The notes under the pieces were generated by a model that did not search any database, was not told the origin of the DNA, and saw nothing but the letters and a program-made list of their open reading frames with translations. A program made the translations under genes and the position numbers. Shown one piece after another: positions 17,811 through 26,005 of a DNA stretch of 64,000 bases. The stretch is from the NCBI RefSeq assembly GCF_009689005.1, contig NZ_AP021879.1, forward strand, positions 124,001 to 188,000, given 5' to 3'. How positions within the stretch are numbered: position 1 is the first letter of the stretch; each line of letters opens with the position of its first letter. This stretch comes from Desulfosarcina ovata subsp. ovata (GTDB lineage Bacteria > Desulfobacterota > Desulfobacteria > Desulfobacterales > Desulfosarcinaceae).

Positions 17811-19520
17811 TTACAACGCCACGCGCGAGGTCAGGCGGGCTATTTTTCCAGCGATTGCCTGCAATTGGGGAAGATGCAGGCCCTCGAGAAGCTGAATGTG
17901 GTTTTCCAGCATGCCGGCGGCTGCCGGAATCCATTTCTCAAATTCGGGTTTGTTTTTGACGCGCGACAGAAATCCGAATGCACCCAACATTTGCAGGTTG
18001 CGGGTCACCGTACAGCAGTGATACCCGCGCATGAATTGATCCGGATCGCACCTTCGTCGATGTGAAACCGGTTCAACCGCCGTTTGCAGCAGACGTTGCC
18101 GCAGGCCAGTGTCGAGATTGACGTAGGGATCGATGAGCAGGGAGGCCAGGTCGTACTGGATCGGCCCCTTGCGGGCTCCCTGGAAATCGATCAGGTACGG
18201 GCGGCCGCCCCGGATCATGATGTTGCGCGATTGAAAATCGCGGTGGATCAATCCTTCGATCGCGTTTGCCATGGTTGCCTGGGCCAGTTGAGTGAACTCC
18301 TTGTGTAGATCCGCATAATCGACCGCCAGATTCAGGCAGCCGTTTAGAAACGCATCCACGAAATACCGGCACTCTTTTTCCAGAATCAGGGCCACATCGT
18401 AGGCCGGGCTCTGGCAGGTCCAGGAGGGATCAAAGGTGTCCGCGGCCTTGGCGGTCAGGTTTATCCAGACATCGATGACTTGACGGTAATGCCGTTCGAC
18501 AACATCGGGGGTACGCGCTTGGTTGACGGCCTGCTGCAGATGGCAATCGCCCAGGTCCTCCAGAAAAACCAGACCGCTGAATGGATCACGGGCATGGATG
18601 CGCGGGACCGGGAGGCCGGATCGGTACAGATGGTCGCCGATATTGACAAAGGCGTTGAATTCACTGCCCGTGGGGTCCGGGGTAATGCCGTGGTCGGCCA
18701 GGATCAGTTGCTGCGTGCCGCTTTTCAGACGAAACCAGCCGCGATCGGAACCGTCACCGCTCAGCGGCCGACAATCGATGGCCGCTGGGGGCGTGCCGCC
18801 GAATACCGACTGAAAGACATCCGGTGCCATGGCATCCACAACGGCGTCACGATAGCGCTGCGGATCGCCCATGTCCTGCCAGTAATGACCGTCGGTCACA
18901 TGGGCGTGGATGGGCATGCCGTCATCGATCATCTGCTGGTAGACGGAAATGATGTCGCAGAAACCGTGATCGGGAATTCGTTCGACGATCCGCCTGTCCA
19001 TCACATGAATGCCGGTAAAGGCCAGCTTCCGTTGGCCCGGAGGGGTAGCGCGGCCGGAGAACCGGGAAAACCCGCGGATGCAATTATTCGTGTCGATCCC
19101 CACCTGGTTGAACGGCGGGCGATCGTGCATGACCAGGGTCACCGTCCTGCGAGCCCGGCGATGCGTTTCATAGACCCTGGCGATATCGATATCGGTCACA
19201 ATATCCGCGTTGACCACCACGAACGGCTCAGCATCCCAAAACGCGGCCAACTGGCGGATGGCCCCACCGGTGCCGAGAATGGCGGTCTCCCGGCTCAGAT
19301 GTACGGGCAGCCCGAAGTCGCTTGCCGACAAATAGGCATGGATCTGATCGGCCAGGTGGTGGGTGTTGACGGCAACTTCCGTACACCCGGCACGTTTCAG
19401 GTGCACGATCATCCTGCCCAGGACCGGTGTGCCGCCAACCGGAAACAGGGCCTTGGGGATGGTGTCGGTGTAAGGGGCCAGGCGGGTTCCGAACCCGGCA
19501 GCCAAGATTAGCGCCTTCAT
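17811..19520 (-). CDS. Fused MurU-type nucleotidyltransferase and AmgK-type sugar kinase
   Basis: A 569-residue two-domain protein. Residues 1-230 form a nucleotidyltransferase with the LAAGFGTRLAPY loop (6-17) and PKAL (K24). Residues 240-569 form an aminoglycoside-phosphotransferase-like kinase with HRD (426-428) and the IDFQ metal-binding aspartate D445. In Pseudomonas, MurU (about 223 residues) and AmgK (about 340) are separate proteins that turn recycled MurNAc into UDP-MurNAc; the lengths here add up to the fusion. The substrate is inferred from domain similarity. The ATG overlaps the plsB stop by three bases. A related sugar-1-phosphate role is the main alternative. Confidence 0.8.
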   Translation of the reverse strand: MKALILAAGFGTRLAPYTDTIPKALFPVGGTPVLGRMIVHLKRAGCTEVAVNTHHLADQIHAYLSASDFGLPVHLSRETAILGTGGAIRQLAAFWDAEPFVVVNADIVTDIDIARVYETHRRARRTVTLVMHDRPPFNQVGIDTNNCIRGFSRFSGRATPPGQRKLAFTGIHVMDRRIVERIPDHGFCDIISVYQQMIDDGMPIHAHVTDGHYWQDMGDPQRYRDAVVDAMAPDVFQSVFGGTPPAAIDCRPLSGDGSDRGWFRLKSGTQQLILADHGITPDPTGSEFNAFVNIGDHLYRSGLPVPRIHARDPFSGLVFLEDLGDCHLQQAVNQARTPDVVERHYRQVIDVWINLTAKAADTFDPSWTCQSPAYDVALILEKECRYFVDAFLNGCLNLAVDYADLHKEFTQLAQATMANAIEGLIHRDFQSRNIMIRGGRPYLIDFQGARKGPIQYDLASLLIDPYVNLDTGLRQRLLQTAVEPVSHRRRCDPDQFMRGYHCCTVTRNLQMLGAFGFLSRVKNKPEFEKWIPAAAGMLENHIQLLEGLHLPQLQAIAGKIARLTSRVAL

Positions 19521-22156
19521 GGGTTGATCAATGCCAGGTAAGTGTTGATGAGCGTTTCAAAATGGGCGATCCGGGGCTCATCGGCATGGTTTTTAATGCC
19601 GCTTGCGGAGAAATAGGTCAGCCCATTGCTGTAGTTGATCCGGGACACTGATTCAATCAGGTTGATCTCTTTGTTCTTGACCATCTGGAGGCCGATGCCC
19701 TGGATCTTTTTCAACCGATCCTTGGTCTCCAGCTTCTCTTTGCGATTGGTTCTGAGAAAATGGAGCACCACTTTATAGGATTCAAAATAGGGCTTCATGA
19801 ACGCGGCGAACAATCGCAACTTGCGATACCCGGCGGACGTGATCTGATATCTGTCAGGTATGGTTGGGTGGGGCATGAGAATGGCGTCATCAATGAACGC
19901 TTTGATGGTTTTCCTCACATAGTGGACCGCCGGCCGATCCAGATCGAAGGCAAATTCATATTTGAAAAAATCCTGGAAAAAACTGTATTCGTTATGCAGA
20001 TCCACGGCGCTGAACTGGAAGGCGTCTTTTTTCAGAATGGCCAGCGCGGTGAACGCAGCCGGAACAAAATAGGAGACACTGTTGTTTTTGTAAAATTCCA
20101 GGAGGCTGCGCTTGCCGGAATTGACCCGGTAGCCGGACGGTGCCTCGTTCAAATCCTTGTCTCCGAGGGCCTTTTCAATAATTTTGCGTGACAGATAGTG
20201 CTCGATGGCATTTTCCATGGCGCCGGTGGTGTTGAGAATGATGGTGTCGGCCAGCTTGGCTTTCTGCATGGTGGCCCAGCGCAGGTATAGTTTGGCGATG
20301 TCGATCAGCTCTTCCTGGGTGAAACGCGGTCTGGGGAAATTCAGAATGGCGGCCGCTACCAGTCCATGGGGGGTGACCACGGTCTGTTTGTCAATGGCGT
20401 TGATGATCCGCCATCCCAGGTTGCGGCACAGGGCGTTGATCTCTTTCTGGGGCATCCGGTCCAGTGCGGCGGGACCGTCGGCAACCAGCTCCCGGGTGGA
20501 TATGGGATCATGAAAATTGATATAAATTTTGCCATACCGTTTTTTCAGAAAACGACGCGCCCGGAGCACCTGGCTGAGGTTCTCATCCTCTTTTTTGCCT
20601 CCCTCCACCTCGTGGATGTAGGCATGCTCTTCGATGATCCGGTCGTAGCCGATGTAAACGGGAACAAAGATCATGTCCTCGCAGGCACCATTGCGGTAAG
20701 CCTCCAGGAGCATGGAGATCATTCCCAGCTTGGGCATGAGCAGCTTGCCGCTGCGACTCCGACCGCCTTCAATGAACAGTTCGAGATTGAACCCTTCTTC
20801 GAGCAGTTTGTGGATGTAGGCGGAAAAAACACGTGAATAGAGTACCGCGCCCCTGAATGTCCGGCGCAGAAAAAACGCTCCGCCGGACCGAAAGATCGGG
20901 CCCAGAGGCCAGAAGGAGAGGTTTTTGCCTGCGGCGATATGAGGGCAGGGCATGTTGTGGTTATACAACACGTAGGAAAGAATCAGATAGTCGATATGGC
21001 TTTTATGGCAGGGAATCAGGATCAGGGGGCCTTTGCGGGACATGGCCTTGACCCGGGAGAGACCGGCCTTGTCGATGACGGCCCCGTCAAACATGCAGTT
21101 GATAATCCACCCCACCACCGCAGCCATGATCCGGATCATGGGCGGGCTGTAGCGGGCGGCGATTTCGTCGATATAGCCGTCGGCCTGTTTCCTGATCTTG
21201 TAGATCGGTTCCTGCCTGGATTCGGCGTGTTTTTTTATGAAACCGCGTATGCGGTCGCTGGTCAGGATCGACTCTTTCAGTTCCTCATTGGACTTTAAGA
21301 CCGGTCCGGTGATGCTCTGGCGGTGACGGTTGTGCTGCATCAGCAGTTGCCGCCTGAGTTGAAGGGCCAGGTAATCGGCGCTTTTCTCAGGGTTGACACG
21401 CTGACCGAGCCACTGGCGCAGATTGAGCGGTTGCGAGAGTTCGGTGAAAAACTTTCCGGGAAAGCGAACCAGAGTGGCCAGTTTTCTCAGCGTTCCGGGG
21501 CGTTGGGCCGTCCCGAAAACGGTATCCAGCAAACTGGGCATCGCCGGCTGGGGGTGCTTGCTGAAAAACATCAATTGGGGAACCAGGTAAATGGGACGGG
21601 CGATGGTTTTCTGCAAGTCGATCAGGTATTCCAGTGGATCGTTTTTCTCTTTCACGAAGCGACGGTAAAACTCTTTTTTTTCGACCAGGAAAAGCATGGC
21701 ACAGCCCGATTCGAGCAACGCACGGCGGTAGTAATCGGATCGATAGGGGGATGGGATGCGGCGCAGCCGAACGAGCGTATCCAGATAGGCCAGACAGATG
21801 CGGAAGATGCGCGACAGGGATTGCCAGAAATAGATGTCGAGGTCAAACGACAGTTGCGGAGTGGGCAAACGCAGTTGTCGGTAGCGGGTATGGGCAAAGA
21901 GAAATTCGAACCGGCTTTTGTATTTAATGGTATACACAACGATGGCATCGTCGGGAATATTTTTCAGAATATCGGCCTGTTCAGCACCCATGAAAATTCC
22001 CGAGAACAGGCGGGACAGGAAAAAACCGGAAATTTTTCCCGGAGGGCTGAGCAAAAAACAGAAAAAGTGATCATATGAGTTTTTTAGCAATCGATCGATC
22101 CAATGGCGAAATCGGGAAGCTATCGAAGCGATACGGCGCTTTTTTTGATTATTCAT
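19517..22156 (-). CDS. plsB: Glycerol-3-phosphate 1-O-acyltransferase
   Basis: First acyl transfer in phospholipid synthesis, at the inner membrane. The 879-residue chain has the PlsB size. The catalytic HKSHID motif starts at H384 and ends at D389, and the substrate-binding FIEGGRSRSGKLLMPKLG block follows. N-terminal and C-terminal extensions typical of PlsB (not PlsY or PlsC) are present. No strong Shine-Dalgarno sequence precedes the ATG at 22156. It overlaps the downstream MurU-AmgK gene, so the two are translationally linked. Confidence 0.95.
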   Translation of the reverse strand: MNNQKKRRIASIASRFRHWIDRLLKNSYDHFFCFLLSPPGKISGFFLSRLFSGIFMGAEQADILKNIPDDAIVVYTIKYKSRFEFLFAHTRYRQLRLPTPQLSFDLDIYFWQSLSRIFRICLAYLDTLVRLRRIPSPYRSDYYRRALLESGCAMLFLVEKKEFYRRFVKEKNDPLEYLIDLQKTIARPIYLVPQLMFFSKHPQPAMPSLLDTVFGTAQRPGTLRKLATLVRFPGKFFTELSQPLNLRQWLGQRVNPEKSADYLALQLRRQLLMQHNRHRQSITGPVLKSNEELKESILTSDRIRGFIKKHAESRQEPIYKIRKQADGYIDEIAARYSPPMIRIMAAVVGWIINCMFDGAVIDKAGLSRVKAMSRKGPLILIPCHKSHIDYLILSYVLYNHNMPCPHIAAGKNLSFWPLGPIFRSGGAFFLRRTFRGAVLYSRVFSAYIHKLLEEGFNLELFIEGGRSRSGKLLMPKLGMISMLLEAYRNGACEDMIFVPVYIGYDRIIEEHAYIHEVEGGKKEDENLSQVLRARRFLKKRYGKIYINFHDPISTRELVADGPAALDRMPQKEINALCRNLGWRIINAIDKQTVVTPHGLVAAAILNFPRPRFTQEELIDIAKLYLRWATMQKAKLADTIILNTTGAMENAIEHYLSRKIIEKALGDKDLNEAPSGYRVNSGKRSLLEFYKNNSVSYFVPAAFTALAILKKDAFQFSAVDLHNEYSFFQDFFKYEFAFDLDRPAVHYVRKTIKAFIDDAILMPHPTIPDRYQITSAGYRKLRLFAAFMKPYFESYKVVLHFLRTNRKEKLETKDRLKKIQGIGLQMVKNKEINLIESVSRINYSNGLTYFSASGIKNHADEPRIAHFETLINTYLALINP

Positions 22157-22297
22157 AATTTGAGCGTGTTAGATTCCGGAAAAGATGGTCGTTGGCAATA
22201 ATTTTGAAAAATAACAAAAGCATTACCCCTTTGCAATGCCAGATTCATCGGAGAAAAATATGCTTGCGCTGCCCCTGCTTCTATGTTATTGCCTTAT

Positions 22298-22322
22298 AAC
22301 TTGATGGTATCGTTACCAAGTT
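22298..22322. promoter_or_regulatory. Dyad AACTTG..GGTA / TACC..AAGTT
   Basis: AACTTG (22298-22303) with GGTA pairs with TACC and AAGTT (22318-22322) around a TCGT centre. It could be an operator or a short hairpin. There is no T tail, so a terminator is unlikely. Confidence 0.35.
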
Positions 22323-22452
22323 GCTATCTATTTGAAATCTCATTTAATATCCATGAACAGGCAAATCATCCGGCAATGCTGGAAGGCGGCGGGAAAAGGC
22401 AGGCACGTCGAACCGGCGACTTATTTCCACAGCAGGTCGGCAAATCCGTTTT

Positions 22453-22465
22453 AGTTAGTCTAACT
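22453..22465. promoter_or_regulatory. Operator-like perfect dyad AGTTAG-T-CTAACT
   Basis: A perfect 6-base inverted repeat with a one-base centre, 15 bases upstream of the GAAGGAGG ribosome-binding site of the gene at 22499. Its place in the probable leader or promoter suggests a repressor site. No second copy was noticed in the window. Confidence 0.4.
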
Positions 22466-22498
22466 CAAAATAAGGTTTTAGAAGGAGGATGATTCTCT

Positions 22499-22780
22499 AT
22501 GAAAACGTTAATTGGTGGAGCGGTGGCAGCGGTTCTTGGCCTGATTGGCCTTTCTGTATGGTTTTGCGAATTCCTTCAGCTCCTGGCCGGTGCGATTCCG
22601 GTGATGCTGCTGCTGGGCGGTGGCTTGGCCCTGTATCTGGGTTTTGATGAACTCAAGGATACCTGGAAAAAAGACGATACTGAAGCCGATGCCAGTGATG
22701 CCGATGACGATACCGAAAAATACAAAAAAGAGATCGACGACCTTAAAAAAGAGATCGAAACCCTGAAGTCAGAAAAATAA
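22499..22780 (+). CDS. Small two-helix membrane protein resembling MamI
   Basis: A 93-residue protein. Residues 4-49 are hydrophobic and probably form two transmembrane helices around a short WFCEFLQLLAG turn with GAIPV. Residues 54-70 are strongly acidic and 71-93 form a Lys/Glu-rich coiled coil. The pattern of the membrane part (LGLIGLSVW, LLAGAIPVMLL, LGGGLAL) resembles the magnetosome protein MamI as I remember it; that comparison was not computed. The start has an ideal GAAGGAGG 11 bases upstream, and a terminator follows, so it is a stand-alone gene. Function unknown. Confidence 0.75.
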   Translation: MKTLIGGAVAAVLGLIGLSVWFCEFLQLLAGAIPVMLLLGGGLALYLGFDELKDTWKKDDTEADASDADDDTEKYKKEIDDLKKEIETLKSEK

Positions 22781-22810
22781 GCATAATCCCCTCGCAAATT
22801 TGAAAATGAC

Positions 22811-22843
22811 GCCCCGATCGATTTTCCGGTCGGGGCTTTTGTT
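22811..22843 (+). terminator. Rho-independent terminator of the small membrane gene
   Basis: GCCCCGATCG pairs with CGGTCGGGGC (one G-T pair) around an ATTTTC loop, followed by TTTTGTTT. It lies 30 bases after the stop codon at 22780. Confidence 0.85.
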
Positions 22844-23142
22844 TGCCCACCTTGTCCGTGCTGTCGGCCATTTCTTAGAGAGAACGATATTTCTTCAGTT
22901 TGACATTTCCGGATTTTCTACATAGGCTCATTTGCTTTGGCGACCCATTGCCGGTTCAGCCGGAGGATCGCCAATCGTGGAGGGTGCGGCCGTTACCTTA
23001 GCCATACTGGGAGGCGGCTGCCTGGTGTTAACTCGTGTCTATCCAAAGTCGGTCAGTTGGGCCTTGATGAATGGGCACGAATGGAAAATGCGTTGACCAG
23101 TCCCATATTGTGTTAGGATGAGGTGCACCAAAGGTAGTTTTC
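22844..23142. other. Intergenic region with a nested hairpin
   Basis: About 300 bases without a credible gene. A nested stem-loop occupies 22939-22972: outer GGCGACCC/GGATCGCC with one mismatch and inner CCGG/CCGG. Near the right end TTGACC (23093-23098) precedes TAGGAT (23114-23119) at a 15-base spacing, a weak promoter candidate for the gene at 23143. Confidence 0.4.
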
Positions 23143-23463
23143 ATGTTTCCAAAGCCGATCGACAACGACTTGCCCTTGACTATTGACGACGCCGTTCAAT
23201 TACTCCTGGCCGACCTGCCGCTTCTGGACCGCACGCGGCTGGGCGCAATGGAACCGGAAGAACTGGATTGGATTAACCGCATGGTCGGTCTTCAGATCGC
23301 CAAGGATTTCCGCCTGTGGAGCGGCAATGATATTCTTCTGAGTGCCTGCCTGGAAGCGGCTGGCGATTCAGAAGCGGGCACCGACGGCGACCCGACCATG
23401 GTCATTATTCATGCGATGTGGAAAAAGTTGCAGGAGACCCATGTACTGCGGCCGGTGAAATAA
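23143..23463 (+). CDS. DUF6794-like small protein
   Basis: A 106-residue soluble, acidic protein with no signal peptide. The pattern LTIDDAVQLLLADLPLLDR, a central helix, FRLWSGNDILLSACL, then DPTMVIIHAMWKKLQ resembles the DUF6794 family, in which a Leu-Trp-x-Gly-Asn motif is conserved. No biochemical role is known to me. The ATG at 23143 is preceded only by a weak AAAGGTAG. It stands alone between a terminator and the convergent NamZ-family gene. Confidence 0.65.
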   Translation: MFPKPIDNDLPLTIDDAVQLLLADLPLLDRTRLGAMEPEELDWINRMVGLQIAKDFRLWSGNDILLSACLEAAGDSEAGTDGDPTMVIIHAMWKKLQETHVLRPVK

Positions 23464-23509
23464 CCGTCCACCCTTTCAGTGCCTGATGAGCCAAGGCACC
23501 CATCGACGG
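23464..23509. terminator. Stem structure between convergent genes
   Basis: GTGCCT (23479-23484) pairs with AGGCAC (23494-23499), inside an outer CCGTC (23464-23468)/GACGG (23505-23509) pairing. There is no T run, so termination is only a guess from its place between two converging genes. Confidence 0.3.
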
Positions 23510-23528
23510 AATGTTAAAACGTCATGGG

Positions 23529-24707
23529 TCAGTCGGTTTCGTAAAGGCCGATGCGCTCGGCCTGACGGCGATAGGTCGACAGGGCAGACGACCACGCCTG
23601 GGCAAGTGTACAGAGCGGCACCCCATTTTCGATTGCCCTGCGGATCTCCGGATCGCCGATAATCAGATCCATGGGCAGGCGTTCGTATTCGTATTCATAG
23701 GGCGGCTGTTTATAGCCGAAGCATTTTTCATACATTTGAAAAATGGCCTGATAAATGGCCAGCGACAGGGTGTAGGGACGGTAGGCCTCAGGGTCGGTGA
23801 CATGGATCTGAAACCCCTGGCACAACTGACCGGCCCATTTGTTGGATGTGGGCTCGAAGGCCACCGGTCTGAGTGCCGCGCCGGATCGATACTCCTTATC
23901 GATCTTTTCCAAGAGGGCGTCCGGTTCGATAAAGGGGGCGCCGAAAAGCTCGAACGGCTGGGTCGTGCCCCTGCCTTCGGAGATGTTCGTAGCCTCCCAG
24001 AGCACCTGACCGGGGTAAACCAGGGTCGAGGCCGGGGTGGGCAGATTGGGCGACGGGGCCACCCAGGGCAGACCGGTCTGCTCGTAGGTCATGTTTCTGT
24101 TCCATCCCCGCATGGCCACCACCTCGAGTTCACAGCCGATTTTAAATTGCGTGTTGAACAGGAGGGCCAGCTCACCGATGGTGAGACCATGGCGCATGGG
24201 AATCGGATAGCGTCCCACGAACGAGGCGCATTCCGGTTTGAGCAGGTTGCCCTCCATGCGGCCTCCGATGGGATTGGGGCGGTCCAGGACGACGATTCGC
24301 TTGCCCAGTTGCCTGGCGGCTTCCATGCAGTGGGAGAGGGTGTAGATGAACGTATAGACCCGCGTGCCCACATCCTGCAGATCGACCAGCAGGGTGTCGA
24401 TGGGATCCAGCATGGCCGGCGTCGGAATACGGGTCTCCCCGTAAAGGGAAAATATCGGCAGCCCGGTTGCCGGATCCAGCCGGTCTCCCGATTCGATCAT
24501 GTTGTCCTGCTTCTCGGCAAAAAAACCATGCTGCGGGGAATAGAGCGCCGTAAGCTGACCCGGCACGGCGCTGGCAATGCGATGGCGGGCATGCACCAGC
24601 CGGAAATCCACCGACGCAGGATTGCATAGCAGGCCCAGCCGCTGCCCCTTGACCCATGATTGCGGAGACTCAAGAAATACCTCGAGTCCTGTTTTAACCG
24701 TTACCAT
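23529..24707 (-). CDS. NamZ-family (DUF1343) exo-β-N-acetylmuramidase, leaderless
   Basis: A 392-residue full-length DUF1343 protein. Recognisable segments are GLLCNPASVD near residue 25, LYSPQHGFFAEKQD, LLVDLQDVGTRVYTFIYTL and VLDRPNPIGG. Characterised members (B. subtilis NamZ) remove terminal MurNAc from peptidoglycan fragments. Those are secreted or lipoproteins. Here the N-terminus (MVTVKTGLEVFLESPQ) has neither a signal peptide nor a lipobox, so the enzyme probably acts in the cytoplasm. AAGGAAAA precedes the ATG. The MurU-AmgK fusion is 4 kb away. Whether it acts on MurNAc-GlcNAc here is inference. Confidence 0.85.
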   Translation of the reverse strand: MVTVKTGLEVFLESPQSWVKGQRLGLLCNPASVDFRLVHARHRIASAVPGQLTALYSPQHGFFAEKQDNMIESGDRLDPATGLPIFSLYGETRIPTPAMLDPIDTLLVDLQDVGTRVYTFIYTLSHCMEAARQLGKRIVVLDRPNPIGGRMEGNLLKPECASFVGRYPIPMRHGLTIGELALLFNTQFKIGCELEVVAMRGWNRNMTYEQTGLPWVAPSPNLPTPASTLVYPGQVLWEATNISEGRGTTQPFELFGAPFIEPDALLEKIDKEYRSGAALRPVAFEPTSNKWAGQLCQGFQIHVTDPEAYRPYTLSLAIYQAIFQMYEKCFGYKQPPYEYEYERLPMDLIIGDPEIRRAIENGVPLCTLAQAWSSALSTYRRQAERIGLYETD

Positions 24708-24829
24708 CTATATTTTTCCTTACTTTGACAATTGGGGTTGCTGTCGTGACCGGCCCGTTGAAAATGAGATTCCTTTAGCATAGCTGCCGACGTCACGAAA
24801 GCCGAAACCCCGACCTTCCGGCAAACTCC

Positions 24830-24858
24830 TTGACACGGCCGTTTTTAAAAAATATGTA
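24830..24858 (+). promoter_or_regulatory. Sigma-70-like promoter of the ATPase-kor operon
   Basis: A perfect TTGACA (24830-24835), a 17-base A/T-rich spacer and TATGTA (24853-24858; three of six consensus bases). It lies about 70 bases upstream of the GTG at 24930 in the gap between divergent genes. Confidence 0.55.
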
Positions 24859-24929
24859 TCACACTTCCTTGTCGGGCGCTTCCGACAACTGGCCGTCCTT
24901 CCTGACATCCTCCGGCAGGTATCAGCATC

Positions 24930-25679
24930 GTGAAGACGGCACTGTTCAACGCGAATGCAAAGGACCTGTATCGATTGAAACTGGAACTCAGCGGCATTGT
25001 TATTATCGTTGGTGCGTATGGTAGTGGAAAAACCGAGGTGGCCGTCAATCTCGCCGTTCACATGAATGCCCGGGGAACGCCGGTCCGTCTGGCTGACCTG
25101 GATCTGGTCAATCCCTACTTCAGAACCCGTGAAGCCCGTCATTCCCTGAGTCGCCTGGGCATCGATGTGGTGCTACCGCCGGCGCAGTACATGCAGGCGG
25201 ATCTGCCCATCCTCACCCCGGAGGTTTCCGGCATGCTAAGACGCCCGGCCGGGCTCACGTTGCTTGACGTCGGCGGCGATGACGTGGGTGCAACGGTGCT
25301 GGCGGCCCTGGCCGATGCCATGCAGGGACAGGCGGTTCAGGTGCTTCAGGTGATCAACCCCAACCGCCCGTACACCGAGACCGTTGCCGGATGCCTGACG
25401 ATTCGGGATGCTATCGAGGCAAAGGCCAAAATGAAAATTACCGGTATTGTCGGCAACGCGAATTTGATCGAAGAGACCACCGCAGACGACATTATTGCCG
25501 GATACCGGTTTGCCCGTCAGGTGGCCGAGGCAGCAAGGGTTCCCCTGGTGTTTGTCACGGCGCTGCAGACGCTGTTGGCCGGTCTGGACGAACGGAACAT
25601 CCAATGCCCGATCCTGCCGTTGAGACGACAACTGGTACCGCCCTGGAAACTGGCCGAGGCCTTTGAACCGGCGGTTTAG
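24930..25679 (+). CDS. P-loop ATP/GTP-binding protein upstream of Kor genes
   Basis: A 249-residue SIMIBI-class (MinD/CobQ-like) NTPase. Walker A GAYGSGKT is at about residues 28-35, followed by LADLDLVNPYFRTREAR and a Walker B-like LTLLDVGGDD. The lysine and fold suggest a small chaperone-like or maturation NTPase. It lies 78 bases upstream of the ferredoxin subunit of a 2-oxoacid oxidoreductase and shares its promoter, so a role in assembling or regulating that enzyme is plausible but unproven. The GTG start has only a weak ribosome-binding site; no better start is seen. Confidence 0.75.
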   Translation: MKTALFNANAKDLYRLKLELSGIVIIVGAYGSGKTEVAVNLAVHMNARGTPVRLADLDLVNPYFRTREARHSLSRLGIDVVLPPAQYMQADLPILTPEVSGMLRRPAGLTLLDVGGDDVGATVLAALADAMQGQAVQVLQVINPNRPYTETVAGCLTIRDAIEAKAKMKITGIVGNANLIEETTADDIIAGYRFARQVAEAARVPLVFVTALQTLLAGLDERNIQCPILPLRRQLVPPWKLAEAFEPAV

Positions 25680-25702
25680 GACGGAACGGGCAGCGATTAT
25701 CG

Positions 25703-25739
25703 TTTCAAATTTCAAATTTCAAATTTGAGATTTCAAATC
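25703..25739. repeat. Short TTTCAAA direct repeats
   Basis: The heptamer TTTCAAA recurs four times, three of them in immediate succession with a one-base step, then after TTTGAGA. It fills the gap just before the ribosome-binding site of korD. It looks like slippage-prone simple sequence. Confidence 0.6.
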
Positions 25740-25757
25740 AAAGGAGCGAAGCGACGA

Positions 25758-25982
25758 ATGGCTTATCAACACATCATCGAGAAGGACCGCTGCAAAGGCT
25801 GCGGCCTGTGCATCACGGTCTGTCCCAAGAACGTTTTGGAGATTTCGACCGAGGTGAACGCCAAAGGGTATTTCCCCGCCTATCAGGCGCGCCCGGAGGA
25901 CTGTATCCATTGCACCATGTGCTGCATTATGTGTCCGGATGTGGCCATCACGATCATCGAGACCGAGGAATCTGACGCCTAA
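25758..25982 (+). CDS. korD: 2-oxoacid:ferredoxin oxidoreductase, delta (2[4Fe-4S] ferredoxin) subunit
   Basis: A 74-residue ferredoxin with two CxxCxxCxxxCP clusters (CKGCGLCITVCP and CIHCTMCCIMCP) that carries electrons out of the oxidoreductase. The ATG at 25758 has AAGGAG 11 bases upstream; an earlier in-frame ATG (25725) lies inside the TTTCAAA repeat and is rejected. The next gene starts 23 bases on. The four subunits in delta-alpha-beta-gamma order match KOR/VOR operons. Confidence 0.92.
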   Translation: MAYQHIIEKDRCKGCGLCITVCPKNVLEISTEVNAKGYFPAYQARPEDCIHCTMCCIMCPDVAITIIETEESDA

Positions 25983-26005
25983 GCCGCGCCAGTGAAGGAG
26001 AAAGC

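Larger units (their letters stand above)
22157..22498. other. 342-base divergent intergenic region
   Basis: Separates plsB (minus) from the MamI-like gene (plus). It holds an imperfect dyad at 22298-22322 and a perfect 6-1-6 dyad at 22453-22465, both listed separately. A 69-codon reading frame from 22283 has no ribosome-binding site and no recognisable features, so I treat the region as non-coding. Confidence 0.6.

Noticed and set aside
18480-19511. A 343-codon open frame opposite the MurU-AmgK gene
   Set aside because: The sense gene has clear catalytic motifs; this frame has none.
22283-22492. A 69-codon frame upstream of the MamI-like gene
   Set aside because: No ribosome-binding site, and it overlaps the operator-like dyad and the ribosome-binding site of the real gene.
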